64,000 nt of DNA from Aegilops tauschii subsp. strangulata (taxonomy: Eukaryota; Streptophyta; Magnoliopsida; Poales; Poaceae): the NCBI RefSeq assembly GCF_002575655.3, contig NC_053037.3, forward strand, positions 206,648,243 through 206,712,242. The letters run 5' to 3'. How positions within the stretch are numbered: position 1 is the stretch's first letter; every line of letters starts with the position of its first letter. The notes beneath the pieces were generated by a model. The model saw only the letters and a list, made by a program, of their open reading frames with translations, was not told the DNA's origin and did no database searches. Of the stretch, positions 9,474 to 20,780 are shown one piece after another. The position numbers and the translations under genes are program-made.

Positions 9474-10355
9474 CTCCCTCTATTTTTATTTACTCCGCAT
9501 TATAGCTTTGCTCAAAGTCAAACTTTGTAAACTTTGACAAAGTTCATAGACAGAAATAATAACATATACAATAACAAATCAATACCATTAGATTCATTAT
9601 TGAATATACTTTCACATCATATATATTTGCTATTGTAAATGTTCATATTTCTACTCTTACTAGCAAGATGCCCGTGTGTTGCACGTAACATCAAGATGCA
9701 TTTGTATGACTAGTTTATCTTGTGAGAGAAAAGGATGAATGAGGGAAGGCCTTATTTGCAATTGTGGAGAGGTGTGTAGGTACCTTTTTGCACAATTGAC
9801 ATAGTTTCCTTCCTATCCGTCACATATAAATCGGACGGCCTATATTGCTGGATGGCAGGCACACCATCATCACCAACTCTGTTTTTTATAAGAGTCCGTC
9901 CGATTTATATCTGACGGATAGGAAGGAAACTATGGCAATTTTGCAAAAAGATACCCACACCCCTCTCCACATTTGCAAATAAGGCCTTCCCTCATTCATC
10001 CTTTTCTCCCATAAGATAAACTAGTCATACAAATGCATCTTGATGTTCCATGAGACGCACTGGCATCTTGCTAGTGTACATAAAAAGCAGAGTTGGTGAT
10101 GATGGTGTGCCTGCCATCCCGCAATATAGGCCGTCCGATCTATATCTAACAGATAGGATGGAAACTATGACAATTTACCCACACTCCTCCACAGTTGCAG
10201 ATAAGGCCTTCCCTCGTTCATCCTTTTCTACCACAAGATCTTGATGTTCCGTGCAAGGCACGGGCATCTTTTTAGTTTTCTATAAACTTGGTGAAATTTT
10301 ATGAAGTTTGACTTCAGTCAAACCTAATATGCAGAGTAAATAAAAACAGAGGGAG
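9474..10355. mobile_element. Stowaway (Tc1/Mariner) MITE with a nested insertion
   Basis: The ends are CTCCCTCTATTTTTATTTACT and its near-perfect inverse, flanked by TA at 9472-9473 and 10356-10357. Inner sequences (CTTTGCTCAAAGTCAAACTTTG and AAGTTTGACTTCAGTCAAAC) are also typical of this group. The MITE is stretched to 882 bp by an insertion at about 9659-10275. Confidence 0.88.
9659..10275. mobile_element. Palindromic repeat element nested in the Stowaway MITE
   Basis: A left arm starts ACTAGCAAGATGCCCGTG and runs to about 9895. Its inverted copy runs from about 9886 to 10075, ending CACTGGCATCTTGCTAGT. A third, partial inverted copy follows (about 10085-10275), ending GCACGGGCATCTT. All share the core TTCCTTCCTATCCGTC and GCAGGCACACCATCATCACC. 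One more copy stands at 26447-26682. The motif ACTAGCAAGATGCCCGTGCGT is a common terminus in grass repeats, but I do not assign a superfamily. Confidence 0.7.
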
Positions 10356-11325
10356 TATCTTACTCTGTGACCAAGACGGTAGGGAAACGAGACAACTTAT
10401 TGTTTATTTGAGCTGTTCAAGTATAATCATGCGGCGTTGCTTATTTCTCATTCCTCTCCAACCCTCTTCTCCATCGATCATGCCACCCTCCGGTCGAGTC
10501 CATCCTCCCGCATGCGTCATTTGAACATTCCGCCGAGTATCATTCGCTTGTATTTCCAATGTTGTAATTTGTACCACATGCATACAAACAAACGGTTCGT
10601 TTAAAGTTTCACTTTGCCTCCACTATGTGTCGCTTCCCATCTTAGTTTTGACATCCCATTCGGTTCATGCCCCGACACATCTTGAGGAGATTGATTGATG
10701 TTTGAGAGATCAATTGTGTGTCGTGCAAGGAGATAAAGGTTTGGTCTGTTTCTATGATAGAATGATAGAAATGACCCGCGGGGGGGTGGGGGGTCTGTGG
10801 GGATCAAAGGGAGTATATTGTACGTTCATTAGCGAAACGAACGTATTGTACCCACCCTAGTCCTCTTTCAATCGATCACCGGACCCCGAGATGAAATCGA
10901 TAGAAAACGAGTGGGTGCATGTGTGATACCTAAGGCGGATTCAAAATTTTGAACCGGTGATCATAACATCCGCAAATCATATATAAAGGGTATTCGATGT
11001 TTGTTTCACTTTTGAACGTACAATATACTCCCTATGATCATTTCTAGTTTACATATAGGTTTTATGTGTAGTCAAAGTATCTCTACTTTGATCAAACTTA
11101 GAGAAAAAAGTATCAATATTCAACAACGCCCAATAAATATTATTAGATTCATACGTACTCCTAGATTTGTATTCAAACAGAGATGGTTTCCAATTTGTTT
11201 TCAACCACGTGAATGTGCTTGTTCTCGCCCATGCTCTTCCTACTAGGATTTCCCCACGTATAGCCAGTCCAATAGTACTAGTGGAGTACTGACAACATCT
11301 GTAGTAGAGTATGCAGTGCTCATAG
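10356..11325. other. Intergenic stretch with a 27-bp inverted repeat pair
   Basis: No gene is recognised. Two 27-base arms (10802-10828 and 11013-11039) are inverse copies with one mismatch, starting GATCAAAGGGAGTATATTG and enclosing 184 bp. They may be the ends of an unclassified MITE. A homopolymer-rich tract (CCCGCGGGGGGGTGGGGGG) lies near 10775. Confidence 0.5.
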
Positions 11326-11742
11326 TACTCCCTCCTTCCATTTATATAGGGCTTAAGAGCAAGTCTAATAAGGCCAAGTCAGCAGGCTATAAGACTTGTC
11401 ATGTCATCTGGAGGAGTGAGAAGAGAGGAGAGAGAGTGAAGCGGGCTCTTATATTCTACAGCCCGGCCATAACACATAGATCAAGAAAAAAAGTATGCAT
11501 GCAACTCTCTTCCAATCATATACCTTGCTCATGCAAATATTAAATGCTTAGAGCCAACCTAATAGCCATTAAGTCCCAACTTACATGGCACTTTCGCTGA
11601 TGTGAAGGAGAGAGATGTGAAAAAGTAAGGGGACTGAGCTCTCATGCAAGAGCCCAGCTATATACGCATTTCTAGGTAAATATAATAAATATGAAGAAAG
11701 AGATAGTAGAGAGGAGATGGGAAAAAGTACTAATACAATAGC

Positions 11743-13261
11743 TGATCACCCACAAGTATAGGGGATCTATCGTAGTCCTTTCGATAAGTAAGAGTGTCGA
11801 ACCCAACGAGGAGCAGAAGGAAATGATAAGCGGTTTTCAGCAAGGTATTCTCTGCAAGCACTAAAATTATAGGTAACAGATAGTTTTGTGATAAGATAAT
11901 TTGTAACGAGCAACAAGTAACAAAAGTAAATAAAGTGCAGCAAGGTGGCCCAATCCTTTTTGTAGCAAAGGAATAGCCTGGACAAACTCTTATATAGAGA
12001 AAAGCGCCCCCGAGGACACATGGGAATTATCGTCAAGCTAGTTTTCATCACGTTCATATGATTCGCGTTCGGTACTTTGATAATTTGATATGTGGGTGGA
12101 CCGGTGCTTGGGTGCTGTCCTTACTTGGACAAGCATCCCACTTATGATTAACACCTATTGCAAGCATCCGCAACTACAAAATAAGTATTAAGGTAAACCT
12201 AACCATTGCATGAAACATATGGATCCAAATCAACCCCTTACGAAGCAACACATAAACTAGGGTTTAAGCTTCTGTCACTCTAGCAACCCATCATCTACTT
12301 ATTACTTCCCAATGCCTTCCTCTAGGCCAAAATAATGGTGAAGTGTCATGTAGTCAACGTTCACGTAACACCACTAGAGGAGAGACAACATACATCTCAT
12401 CAAAATATCGAACGAATACCAAATTCACATGACTACTAATAGCAAGACTTCTCCCATGTCCTCATCAACAAACGTAACTACTCACAAAGCATATTCATGT
12501 TCATAATCAGAGGAGTATTAATATGCATATAGGATCTGAACATATGATCTTCCACCAAATAAACCAACTAGCATCAACTACAAGGAGTAATCAACACTAC
12601 TAGCAACCTACAGGTACCAATCCCAGACTTAGAGACAAGAATTTGATACAAGAGATGAACTAGGGTTTGAGAGGAGATGGTTGGTGAAGATATTGATGGA
12701 GATTGGCCCCCTCCCGATGAGAGGAGCGTTGGTGATGATGATGGCGATGATTTCCCCCTCCCGGAGGGAAGTGTCCCCGGCAGAACAGCTCCGCCAGAGC
12801 CCTAGATTGGTTCCGCCAAGGTTTCGCCTCGTGGCGGCGGAGTCTCGTCCCGAAAGCTTGCTTATGATTTTTCTTCGGACGAACGACTTCATATAGGAGA
12901 AGATGGGCACCAAAGGGCCACCAGGGGCCCCACGAGGCAGGGGGCGCGCCCAGGAGGGTAGGGCGCGCCCCCACCCTCGTGGCCAGGGTGTGGGCCCCCT
13001 CTGGTATTTCTTCTGATCAATATTTTTTATTATTTCCAAAAGTAACTTCCGTGGAGTTTCAGGACTTTTGGAGTTGTGCAGAATAGGTCTCTAATATTTG
13101 CTCCTTTTCCAGCGCAGAATTCCAGCCGCGGGCATTCTCCCTCTTCATGTAAACCTTGTAAAATAAGAGAGAATAGGCATAAGTATTGTGACATAATGTG
13201 CAATAACAGCCCATAATGCAAAAATATCGATATAAAAGCATGATGTAAAATGGACGTATCA
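11743..13261 (-). repeat. 3' LTR of the Athila-like element (1519 bp)
   Basis: On the plus strand it runs from TGATCACCCACAAG to GGACGTATCA; in element orientation it starts TGATACGTCC. It pairs with 20652-22167. A GC-rich stem (about 12931-12982) stands upstream of a TATA-like CTATATGAAG on the minus strand near 12890. Confidence 0.88.
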
Positions 13262-13282
13262 ACTCCCCCAAGCTTAGACCCC
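13262..13282 (-). other. Polypurine tract of the Athila-like element
   Basis: Directly before the 3' LTR in element orientation stands GGGGTCTAAGCTTGGGGGAG, the expected primer for plus-strand DNA synthesis. A similar AAGCTTGGGG tract precedes the 3' LTR of the two elements at 28640 and 48391. Confidence 0.75.
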
Positions 13283-13743
13283 GCTTGTCCTCAAGCGGAA
13301 GCCGATAACGATAAATATGTCCACATGTTTAGAGGTAGAGGTGTCGATAAAATAAAATACGGACATGAGGGCATCATGATTATTCACATAACAGCAACAT
13401 GTATGGATATTGTCATATGATTTCTTATGCTCAAGTAATAATCTATTCACAATGGAAAGTATGAATCAGAAACTTTATTGAGAACTAACAAGCTATAATC
13501 TCAGTCATTGAAGCAATTTCAATTTATCATAACATCGGAAAGAGTCAATATAAGAGCTTTTCAGCAAGTCCACATACTCAACTATCATTTAGTCTTTCAC
13601 AATTGCTAACACTCACGCAGTACTTGTGGTTACGGAGTTTTAATCGGACACAGAGAAAGATAGGGGCTTATAATTTCGCCTCCCAACCTTTTACCTAAAG
13701 GGTAATGTCAACAATAATAGTTCATGCTAACTCACATCCAATT

Positions 13744-13777
<34 letters not shown>

Positions 13778-14856
13778 AGATCTTTCCAACACGAGGTGTT
13801 TGCCAAAGGATAAAATGTAAAAGGGAATGGTGAAGATCACCATGACTCTTGGATAAGGTAAAAGTAAAAGATAGGCCCTTCGCAGAGGGAAGCAGAGGTT
13901 GTCATGCGCTTTTATGGTTGGATGCACAAAATCTTAATGCGAAAGAACGTCACTTTATATTGCCACTTGTGATGTGAACCTTTATTATGTAGTCCGTCGC
14001 TTTTATTTCTTCCACATCACAAGATCGTATAAAGCTTATTTCCTCCACACTAATCAATCATACATATTTAGAGAGTAATTTTTATTGCATGCACTGATCA
14101 CAACTTACTTGAAGGATCTTACTCAATCCATAGGTAGATATGGTGGACTCTCACGGCAACACTGGGTTTAAGGGTATTTGGAAGCACAAGTAGTATCTCT
14201 ACTTGGTGCAAAGAATTTGGCTAGCACGAGGGAGAAAGGCAAGCTCAACATGTTGGATGTTCCATGACAATATACTTTATCTCAGATATAAGAAAACATA
14301 ACCCATTACGTTGTCTTCCTTGTCCAACATCAACTCTTTAGCATGTCATATTTTAATGAGTGCTCACAATCATAAAAGATGTCCAAGATAGTATATTTAT
14401 ATGTGAAACCTCTCTTCCTTTATTACTTCCTATTAATTGCAACGATGACCAAAGCTATGTTTGTCAACTCTCAACAACTTTTAATCATCATACTCTTTCT
14501 ATGTGAAGTCATTACTCTCCATAAGATCAATATGATCTCTTTGTTTCTTTTTATTCTTTTCTCTTTTATTTTACTCACTCAAGATCATAGCAAGATAATC
14601 AAGCCCTTGACTCAACACTAATCTTTATTATATAGCTCACGGACTCGATTACATAGAGGGATCATAAAGCAAAACTCAAAACTAGATCATGCCATAAACC
14701 TGATTCTACTTTATCAAGATACTACTAAAAGGATCGAACTAAGAAAAAGGGTAAAGATAGGAGTGTGATGGTGATACGATACCGGGGCACCTCCCCCAAG
14801 CTTGGAAGTTGCCAAGGGGAGTGCCCATACCCATGTGATTATGTCTCCTTTGCTGG
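13283..14856. other. Non-coding 3' internal region of the Athila-like element
   Basis: This is an AT-rich stretch of about 1.6 kb without supported genes. It includes an (AT)n microsatellite at about 13745-13774 and a second purine-rich tract (AAGCTTGGGGGAGGTGCCCC, minus strand) near 14790. A long untranslated 3' region is usual for Athila elements. Confidence 0.6.
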
Positions 14857-15351
14857 TTAAGGGGTTGTTGATGATGTAGGCTTGTCGTCCATCTTCCAAG
14901 GCATAGGCTCACCATCATAGAAGGATGATCGAGTCTCCGGGATCCTTAAATCTGCAGCCAAACTCATCCTCTTGAATCTATATTCATACTCACAGTTTTG
15001 GTTTTGCAGGTCATAGATTTGGGCTTGGAGGTGCTCGATTTTCTCGTGGAGCTTGAAGATGGCCTCCCCAATGTCCTTGGCATCCAGATTGTGGTTGTTG
15101 GTGAACTCTTCGATCATCATGTGATTGGAGTCAAGTGCATGCTCCACCATCTCCTGACACTTGAAAACTTGTTGCTCCATTGCCTCGAGCCTCGTCTCCA
15201 CGCTTCCGGTCCTCCTTAGTCCCTCAACATCATGGATGTGCAGCACCCCCTCATGCATCTCAATGGTTTGAGGGTGTTGCAGCTCCTCCGCAAGATAGGG
15301 GTTGATGACCTTCTCGAAGAACTTGTCCTTGGGGGCACTTGGAGACGTCAT
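14857..15351 (-). CDS. Coiled-coil ORF in the env position of the Athila-like element
   Basis: This intact 164-residue ORF stands downstream of integrase, where Athila elements often carry an env-like or extra ORF. The N-terminus is MTSPSAPKDKFFEKVINPYL. The middle (about residues 50-130) has heptad-like spacing of hydrophobic residues (LEAMEQQVFKCQEMVEHAL, IFKLHEKIEHLQAQIYDLQ) and should form a coiled coil. I see no signal peptide or membrane segment, so it does not look like a fusion glycoprotein. It is free of stops while gag-pol has many, which may reflect chance (short length) or recent age. Function is unknown. Confidence 0.65.
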   Translation of the reverse strand: MTSPSAPKDKFFEKVINPYLAEELQHPQTIEMHEGVLHIHDVEGLRRTGSVETRLEAMEQQVFKCQEMVEHALDSNHMMIEEFTNNHNLDAKDIGEAIFKLHEKIEHLQAQIYDLQNQNCEYEYRFKRMSLAADLRIPETRSSFYDGEPMPWKMDDKPTSSTTP

Positions 15352-15660
15352 GATGATCTAGATCTGTCAGAAAAAACACCTCGAAACAAGAACAGAGGAT
15401 ATTTGCGTGATACAGGAGTCAAAACCTTCGGGAGATTATATAATGAATTTTTACCGACCAAACTACGTATCGTGCAAGAAAACGGAGTCCGGAGAGCGCA
15501 CGAGGTGCCCACAAGGCAGGGGGCGCGCCCTCCACCCTCGTGGAGGCCTCGTGTCCTTCCCGGACTACTTCTTATTTTTCTATTCTTCTAAATATTCCAA
15601 AATGGAGAAAAAATGCCTTTAGAACTGTTTTGGAGTCGGTTTACTTACCGAACCACATAC

Positions 15661-16377
15661 CTATTCCTTTTCGGAGTCTGAAATGTTCTGGAAAGTGTCC
15701 CTTGTGTATTCCTCCGGGGTCACGGTTTCAATAACATTAGTTTCAACATTTATAGGATTACCTGAGATATAATGTCTGATTCTTTGACCATTCACCACCT
15801 TCAGATTTGTGCCTTCGAAGTTGTTGATTTTTATGGCACCGGAACGATAGACTTCCTCGATAACGTAAGGACCTTCCCATTTAGAGAGAAGTTTTCCTGC
15901 AAAAAACCTTAAACGAGAGTTGTATAGCAATACATAATCACCTACGTTAAACTCACGCTTTTGTATCCTTTTTTCATGCCATCTTTTAACTTTTTCTTTA
16001 AACAACTTGGCATTCTCATAGGCTTGAGTTCTCCATTCATCAAGTGAGCTAATGTCAAATAGCCTCTTCTCACCGGCAAGTTTGAAATCATAGTTGAGCT
16101 CTTTAATGGCCCAATATGCCTTATGTTCTAGTTCGAGAGGTAAGTGACATGCTTTTCCATAAACCATTTTATACGGAGACATACCCGTAGGATTTTTATA
16201 TGCAGTTCTATAGGCCCATAATGCATCATCAAGTTTCTTGGACCAATTCTTTCTAGATCTATTAACAGTCTTTTGCAAAATTAATTTGAGCCCTCTGTTA
16301 CTCAATTCTACTTGACCACTGGACTGTAGGTGATAAGGAGATGCAATTCTACGATTAACATCATATTTAGCAAGCAT
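15661..16377 (-). CDS. Integrase C-terminal part (Athila-like element)
   Basis: The 238-residue fragment carries the end of the integrase core, with YHLQSSGQVELSNRGLK including the catalytic Glu. WAYRTAYKNPTGMSPYKMVYG and a long C-terminal domain (GDYVLLYNSRLRFFAGKLLSKWEGPY) follow. It is one frame away from 16422-18662. The break is best explained by loss of one G near 16440, where FPRFGVPR became [13 protein letters not shown]. Confidence 0.87.
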   Translation of the reverse strand: MLAKYDVNRRIASPYHLQSSGQVELSNRGLKLILQKTVNRSRKNWSKKLDDALWAYRTAYKNPTGMSPYKMVYGKACHLPLELEHKAYWAIKELNYDFKLAGEKRLFDISSLDEWRTQAYENAKLFKEKVKRWHEKRIQKREFNVGDYVLLYNSRLRFFAGKLLSKWEGPYVIEEVYRSGAIKINNFEGTNLKVVNGQRIRHYISGNPINVETNVIETVTPEEYTRDTFQNISDSEKE

Positions 16378-16421
16378 TTTACGAAAGGCACCATGAATAA
16401 AATGTGAACCACCATCAGTCG

Positions 16422-18662
16422 TTAAATATCTAGGGACTCAAACCTTGGAAAAATAACTTCTTTAAGCATCTTAATAGAGGTTTTATGATCAGCACTACTA
16501 GTTGGAATAGCTTCTACCCACTTAGTAACATAATCAATAGCAACTAAAATATGTGTATATCCATTAGAGGCAGGAAACAGACCCATATAATCAATGCCCC
16601 AAACATCAAATGGTTCAATAACAAGTGAATAATTCATAGGCATTTCTTGACGTCTACTAATATTACCAATTCTTTGACATTCATCACAAGATACGACAAA
16701 CTTACGGGCATCCTTGAAGAGTGTAGGCCAATAAAAACCGGATTGCAATACCTTATGTGCAGTTCTATTTCCAGCGTGGTGCCCTCCATAAGCCTCGGAG
16801 TGACACTTGCGTAGGATCTGTTCCTGTTCATGCTCAAGTACACAACGTCTAATAACACTATCTACTCCTTCTTTATAAAGATGTGGGTCATCCCAGAAGT
16901 AATGTCTTAAATCATAGAAAAACTTTTTCTTTTGCTGGTATGTTAAACTAGGTGGTATAAATTTAGCAACAATGTAATTAGCATAATCAGCATACCATGG
17001 AGCAGTATGAGAAGCATTTATGACATTTAATTGTTCATCAGGAAAGCTATCATCAATAGGTAGTGGGTCATCAAGAACATTCTCTAACCTAGACAAGTTG
17101 TCTGCAACGGGGTTCTCACCTCCCTTTCTATCAATAATATGCAAATCAAATTCTTGTAGCAAGAGAACCCATCTAATAAATCTAGGTTTAGCATCTTTCT
17201 TTTCCATAAGGTTTTTAATAGCAACATGATCAGTGTGGATAGTTACTTTAGAATCAACAATATAAGGTCTGAACTTCTCACAAGCAAATACAACTGCTAA
17301 GAATTCTTTTTCAGTAGTAGCATAATTTCTCTGGGAATTGTCTAGAGTTTTACTAGCATATTGAATAACATTTAATTTCGTATCAACTCTTTGCCCTAGA
17401 ACAGCACCTACAGCATAATCACTAGCATCACACATAATTTCAAAAGGTAAATTCCAATCAGGTGGCTGAACAATAGGTGCAGAGATCAATGCTTTCTTAA
17501 GTATTTCAAATGCTTCTACACAATCATCATCACAGACAAATGGTATATCTTTTTGTAGTAAATTGGTCAGAGGCCGAGAAATTTTTGAGAAGTCCTTAAT
17601 AAACCTCCTATAAAAGCCAGCATGACCAAGGAAACTTCTTATACCTTTGATGTCCTTGGGACACGGCATCTTTTCAATAGCATCAACTTTAGCTTTATCA
17701 ACTTCAATACCTCTTTCAGAAATTTTATGCCCCAAGACAATACCTTCATTAACCATAAAGTGGCACTTCTCCCAATTCAAGACAAGATTAGTTTCTTCAC
17801 ATCTCTGCAAAACTCGATCAAGGTTGCTCAAGCAATCATCAAAAGAGGATCCATAAACGGAGAAATCGTCCATGAAAACCTCACAAATCTTTTCAAAAAA
17901 GTCAGAGAATATAGCCATCATGCATCTTTGAAAGGTAGCAGGTGCATTACATAAACCAAAAGGCATACGTCTATAAGCAAAAGTACCGAAAGGGCAAGTA
18001 AAAGTGGTCTTAGCTTGATCATCAGCGGACACAGGTATTTGAGAGAAGCCGGAATAGCCATCTAGAAAGCAAAAATGTGTATGTTTGGATAATCTTTCTA
18101 GCATTTGATCAATGAATGGCAAGGGGTAATGATCTTTTTTAGTAGCTTTATTTAATTTGTGGAAATCAATTACCATCCTATAACATGTAATAATTCTTTG
18201 CGGAATCAATTCATCTTTATCATTAGGAACGACAGTAATACCTCCCTTCTTATGGACACAATGGACAGGACTTACCCACTCACTATCAGCAACGGGATAA
18301 ATTATACCTGCCTCAAGGAGCTTTAGTATTTTCTTTCTTACCACTTCTTTCATCTTAGGATTCAGCCATCGCTGGTGATCAATAACTGGTTTGGCATCTT
18401 TCTCCAAATTTATTTTGTGTTGGCATAGAGTGGGACTAATGCCCGTAAGATCATCAAGAGTATATCCAATAGCAGCACGGTGCTTCTTCAGAGTTTTCAA
18501 TAATTTTTCTTCCTCCTTCTCTGAAAGGTTAGCACTAATAATAACACGATATATCATCTTTTCATCAAGATATGCATATTTAAGAGTATCAGGCAATGGT
18601 TTAACCTCAAACACGGGATCACCCTTGGGTGGAGGAGGATCCCCTAGGATTTCAACAAGCAA
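16422..18662 (-). CDS. RT, RNase H and integrase N-terminal part (Athila-like element)
   Basis: The 746-residue ORF holds RT motifs [45 protein letters not shown] and [16 protein letters not shown]. The catalytic FMDD is at residues 263-266 (bases about 17865-17876). RNase H follows ([35 protein letters not shown]). The integrase HHCC motif (HHAGNRT and SCDECQ) and the first catalytic Asp (WGIDYMG) come next. It starts in the same frame as the gag-protease ORF; a TAA at 18708-18710 is the only barrier between them. The ORF ends by a 1-base deletion near 16440. Confidence 0.92.
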   Translation of the reverse strand: MLVEILGDPPPPKGDPVFEVKPLPDTLKYAYLDEKMIYRVIISANLSEKEEEKLLKTLKKHRAAIGYTLDDLTGISPTLCQHKINLEKDAKPVIDHQRWLNPKMKEVVRKKILKLLEAGIIYPVADSEWVSPVHCVHKKGGITVVPNDKDELIPQRIITCYRMVIDFHKLNKATKKDHYPLPFIDQMLERLSKHTHFCFLDGYSGFSQIPVSADDQAKTTFTCPFGTFAYRRMPFGLCNAPATFQRCMMAIFSDFFEKICEVFMDDFSVYGSSFDDCLSNLDRVLQRCEETNLVLNWEKCHFMVNEGIVLGHKISERGIEVDKAKVDAIEKMPCPKDIKGIRSFLGHAGFYRRFIKDFSKISRPLTNLLQKDIPFVCDDDCVEAFEILKKALISAPIVQPPDWNLPFEIMCDASDYAVGAVLGQRVDTKLNVIQYASKTLDNSQRNYATTEKEFLAVVFACEKFRPYIVDSKVTIHTDHVAIKNLMEKKDAKPRFIRWVLLLQEFDLHIIDRKGGENPVADNLSRLENVLDDPLPIDDSFPDEQLNVINASHTAPWYADYANYIVAKFIPPSLTYQQKKKFFYDLRHYFWDDPHLYKEGVDSVIRRCVLEHEQEQILRKCHSEAYGGHHAGNRTAHKVLQSGFYWPTLFKDARKFVVSCDECQRIGNISRRQEMPMNYSLVIEPFDVWGIDYMGLFPASNGYTHILVAIDYVTKWVEAIPTSSADHKTSIKMLKEVIFPRFESLDI

Positions 18663-18707
18663 GTTGTGTTTCAGAATAGGTCCCTGTTTAAAGAATACTT
18701 CATCTAT

Positions 18708-20057
18708 TTACCTTCTTTCATTCATAAACATATCATTTTCATGGCGTAGCAAATATTGTTCTAAAGGATCACTAGGAGGTACGACAATAGAAGCAAGACC
18801 AATAATTTCATCTTTACTAGGCAGTTCCTCTTCACGGTGTTGTCTACGAAATTTAGAGAAATTAAACTCATGAGACATATCACCTAGACCAACAGTAACA
18901 ACATCCTTTTCGTAGTCTATCTTAGCATTAACAGTTTTTAAGAAGGGTCTACCAAATATAATGGGACAAAAGCTATCTTGTGGAGAACCAAGAACAAGAA
19001 AATCAGCAGGATATTTAGTTTTCCCACATAAGACTTCAATATCTCTTACAATTCCCATGGGTGAAATAGTATCTCTATTGGCAAGCTTAATTGTAACATC
19101 AATTTCTTCTAACTCAGTAGGTGCAATATCATGCATTATTTCTTTGTATAAGTCAATAGGTATTGCACTAGCACTAGCACCCATGTCACATAAGCCATGA
19201 TAACAATGATCTCCTATTTTAACAGAAATAACAGGCATGCCTACCACAGGTCTATGTTTATCTTTAGCACAAGGTTTAGCAATTCTAGCAGTTTCATCAC
19301 AGAAATAAATAACATGCCCATCAATATTATCAGCCAAGAGATCTTTAACAATAGCAATATTAGGTTCAACTTTAACTTGCTCAGGAGGTGTATAAGTTCT
19401 AATATTGCTTTTACGAACCACAGTTGAAGCTTCAGCATGATCTTTTATCCTAACAGGAAAAGGTGGTTTCTCAACACAAGCAGTAGGAACAATAGGATCA
19501 TTATAAGTGATAGTCTTTTCTTCAACATTAATAGGTGCAGCTACGTTTACTTCCATGGGAGGATGATATTTAAACCACTTCTCCTTAGGGAGATCAACAT
19601 GAGTAGCAAAAGATTCACAGAAAGAAGCTACTATTTCAGAGTCAAGTCCATATTTAGTGCTAAATTTATGGAAAACATCGGTATCCATAAAATATTTAAC
19701 ACAATCAAATTTAGCTGTCATACCTGACTCCTTACCTTCGTCGAGGTCCCAATCTTCAGAGTTGCGTTTAATTCTTTCCAATAAATCCCATTTGAATTCA
19801 ATAGTCTTCATCATCAAAGAGCCAGCACAAGAAGTATCGAGCATGGTGCGATTGTTATCAGAAAGCCGAGCATAAAAATTTTGAATAATCATTTCTCTTG
19901 AGAGCTCATGATTGGGGCATGAATATAACATTGATTTAAGCCTCCCCCAAGCTTGAGCGATGCTTTCTCCTTCGCGAGGCCAAAAATTATATATATAATT
20001 ACGATCACGATGAACAAGATGCATAGGATAAAACTTCTGACGAAATTCCAATTTCAA
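18708..20057 (-). CDS. Gag and aspartic protease (Athila-like element), 5' part broken
   Basis: The 449-residue fragment starts inside gag (KLEFRQKFYPMHLVHRDRN, then FYARLSDNNRTMLDTSCAGS). The aspartic protease follows with LCDMGASASAIP and IIFGRPFLKT. The true gag start is an ATG at 20396-20398 (MESNPLRGLFG). Between the two lie a 1-base loss near 20256, a TAG near 20205 where Trp is expected, and a TGA near 20057 where Arg is expected. The ORF ends with a TAA in [18 protein letters not shown], which continues in frame into pol. Confidence 0.85.
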   Translation of the reverse strand: MKLEFRQKFYPMHLVHRDRNYIYNFWPREGESIAQAWGRLKSMLYSCPNHELSREMIIQNFYARLSDNNRTMLDTSCAGSLMMKTIEFKWDLLERIKRNSEDWDLDEGKESGMTAKFDCVKYFMDTDVFHKFSTKYGLDSEIVASFCESFATHVDLPKEKWFKYHPPMEVNVAAPINVEEKTITYNDPIVPTACVEKPPFPVRIKDHAEASTVVRKSNIRTYTPPEQVKVEPNIAIVKDLLADNIDGHVIYFCDETARIAKPCAKDKHRPVVGMPVISVKIGDHCYHGLCDMGASASAIPIDLYKEIMHDIAPTELEEIDVTIKLANRDTISPMGIVRDIEVLCGKTKYPADFLVLGSPQDSFCPIIFGRPFLKTVNAKIDYEKDVVTVGLGDMSHEFNFSKFRRQHREEELPSKDEIIGLASIVVPPSDPLEQYLLRHENDMFMNERR

Positions 20058-20474
20058 TCATTTGTAGTTCCATGATCCCATATCATCACATAGCCTATAC
20101 CATGTCAATGCATCTCCCTTAAAAGATAAAGGGAAGACCTTCTTCTTAATAACATCATTGGTCATACCTGCAAGCTTAAATAATCCACAAACCTCATCCA
20201 CCTAGATTAGGTGCTCATCAGGATGTAATGTTCCATCTCCTGCAAAAGGATTAGCTAGAAGTTTTTTAACATACCCGAAGGAATTTCAAAGTAGACATTT
20301 TCATTTTCAGTAGGTTCAGTAGGTTGAGGAGCAACTCTTTGCTCTACCGGTCGGGGTGAAGATACCCCGAACAAGCCCCTCAGAGGATTACTTTCCATAA
20401 TAACAAGTGACAGTAAATTTCAGCACACTATATAAATTTTTCCTTACCAAATTCCACCTACCAAAGGCGTTTCA

Positions 20475-20493
20475 CACCCCGGCTACGGCGCCA
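20475..20493 (-). other. Primer-binding site of the Athila-like element
   Basis: On the minus strand TGGCGCCGTAGCCGGGGTG differs by a few bases from TGGCGCCGTTGCCGGGGA, the tRNA-Asp type site seen at 50001. It lies about 11 bases inside the first (duplicated) LTR end at 20505. Confidence 0.7.
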
Positions 20494-20780
20494 GAAAAGA
20501 GTCTTGATGACCCACAAGTATAGGGGATCTATCATAGTCCTTTTGATAAGTAAGAGTGTCGAACCCAACGAGGACCAGAAGGAAATGTTAAGTGGTTTTC
20601 AGCAAGGTATTCTCTGCAAGCACTGAAATTATAGGCGCCAGAAAAGAGTCTTGATGACCCACAAGTATAGGGGATCTATCGTAGTACTTTCGATAAGTAA
20701 GAGTGTCGAACCCAAAGAGGAGCAGAAGGAAATGATAAGCGGTTTTCAGCAAGGTATTCTCTACAAGCACTGAAATTATA
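20487..20780. repeat. 147-bp tandem duplication of the LTR end and primer-site edge
   Basis: GGCGCCAGAAAAGAGTCTTG followed by TGATGACCCACAAG starts at 20487 and again at 20634. The first copy carries about 130 bp of LTR end and joins the second copy after AAATTATAGG. The proper LTR starts at 20652. Confidence 0.88.

Noticed and set aside
12629..13039. ORFs in the Athila LTRs (also at 21478-22264)
   Set aside because: They are within LTR promoter sequence, with the two LTR copies giving different ORF lengths.
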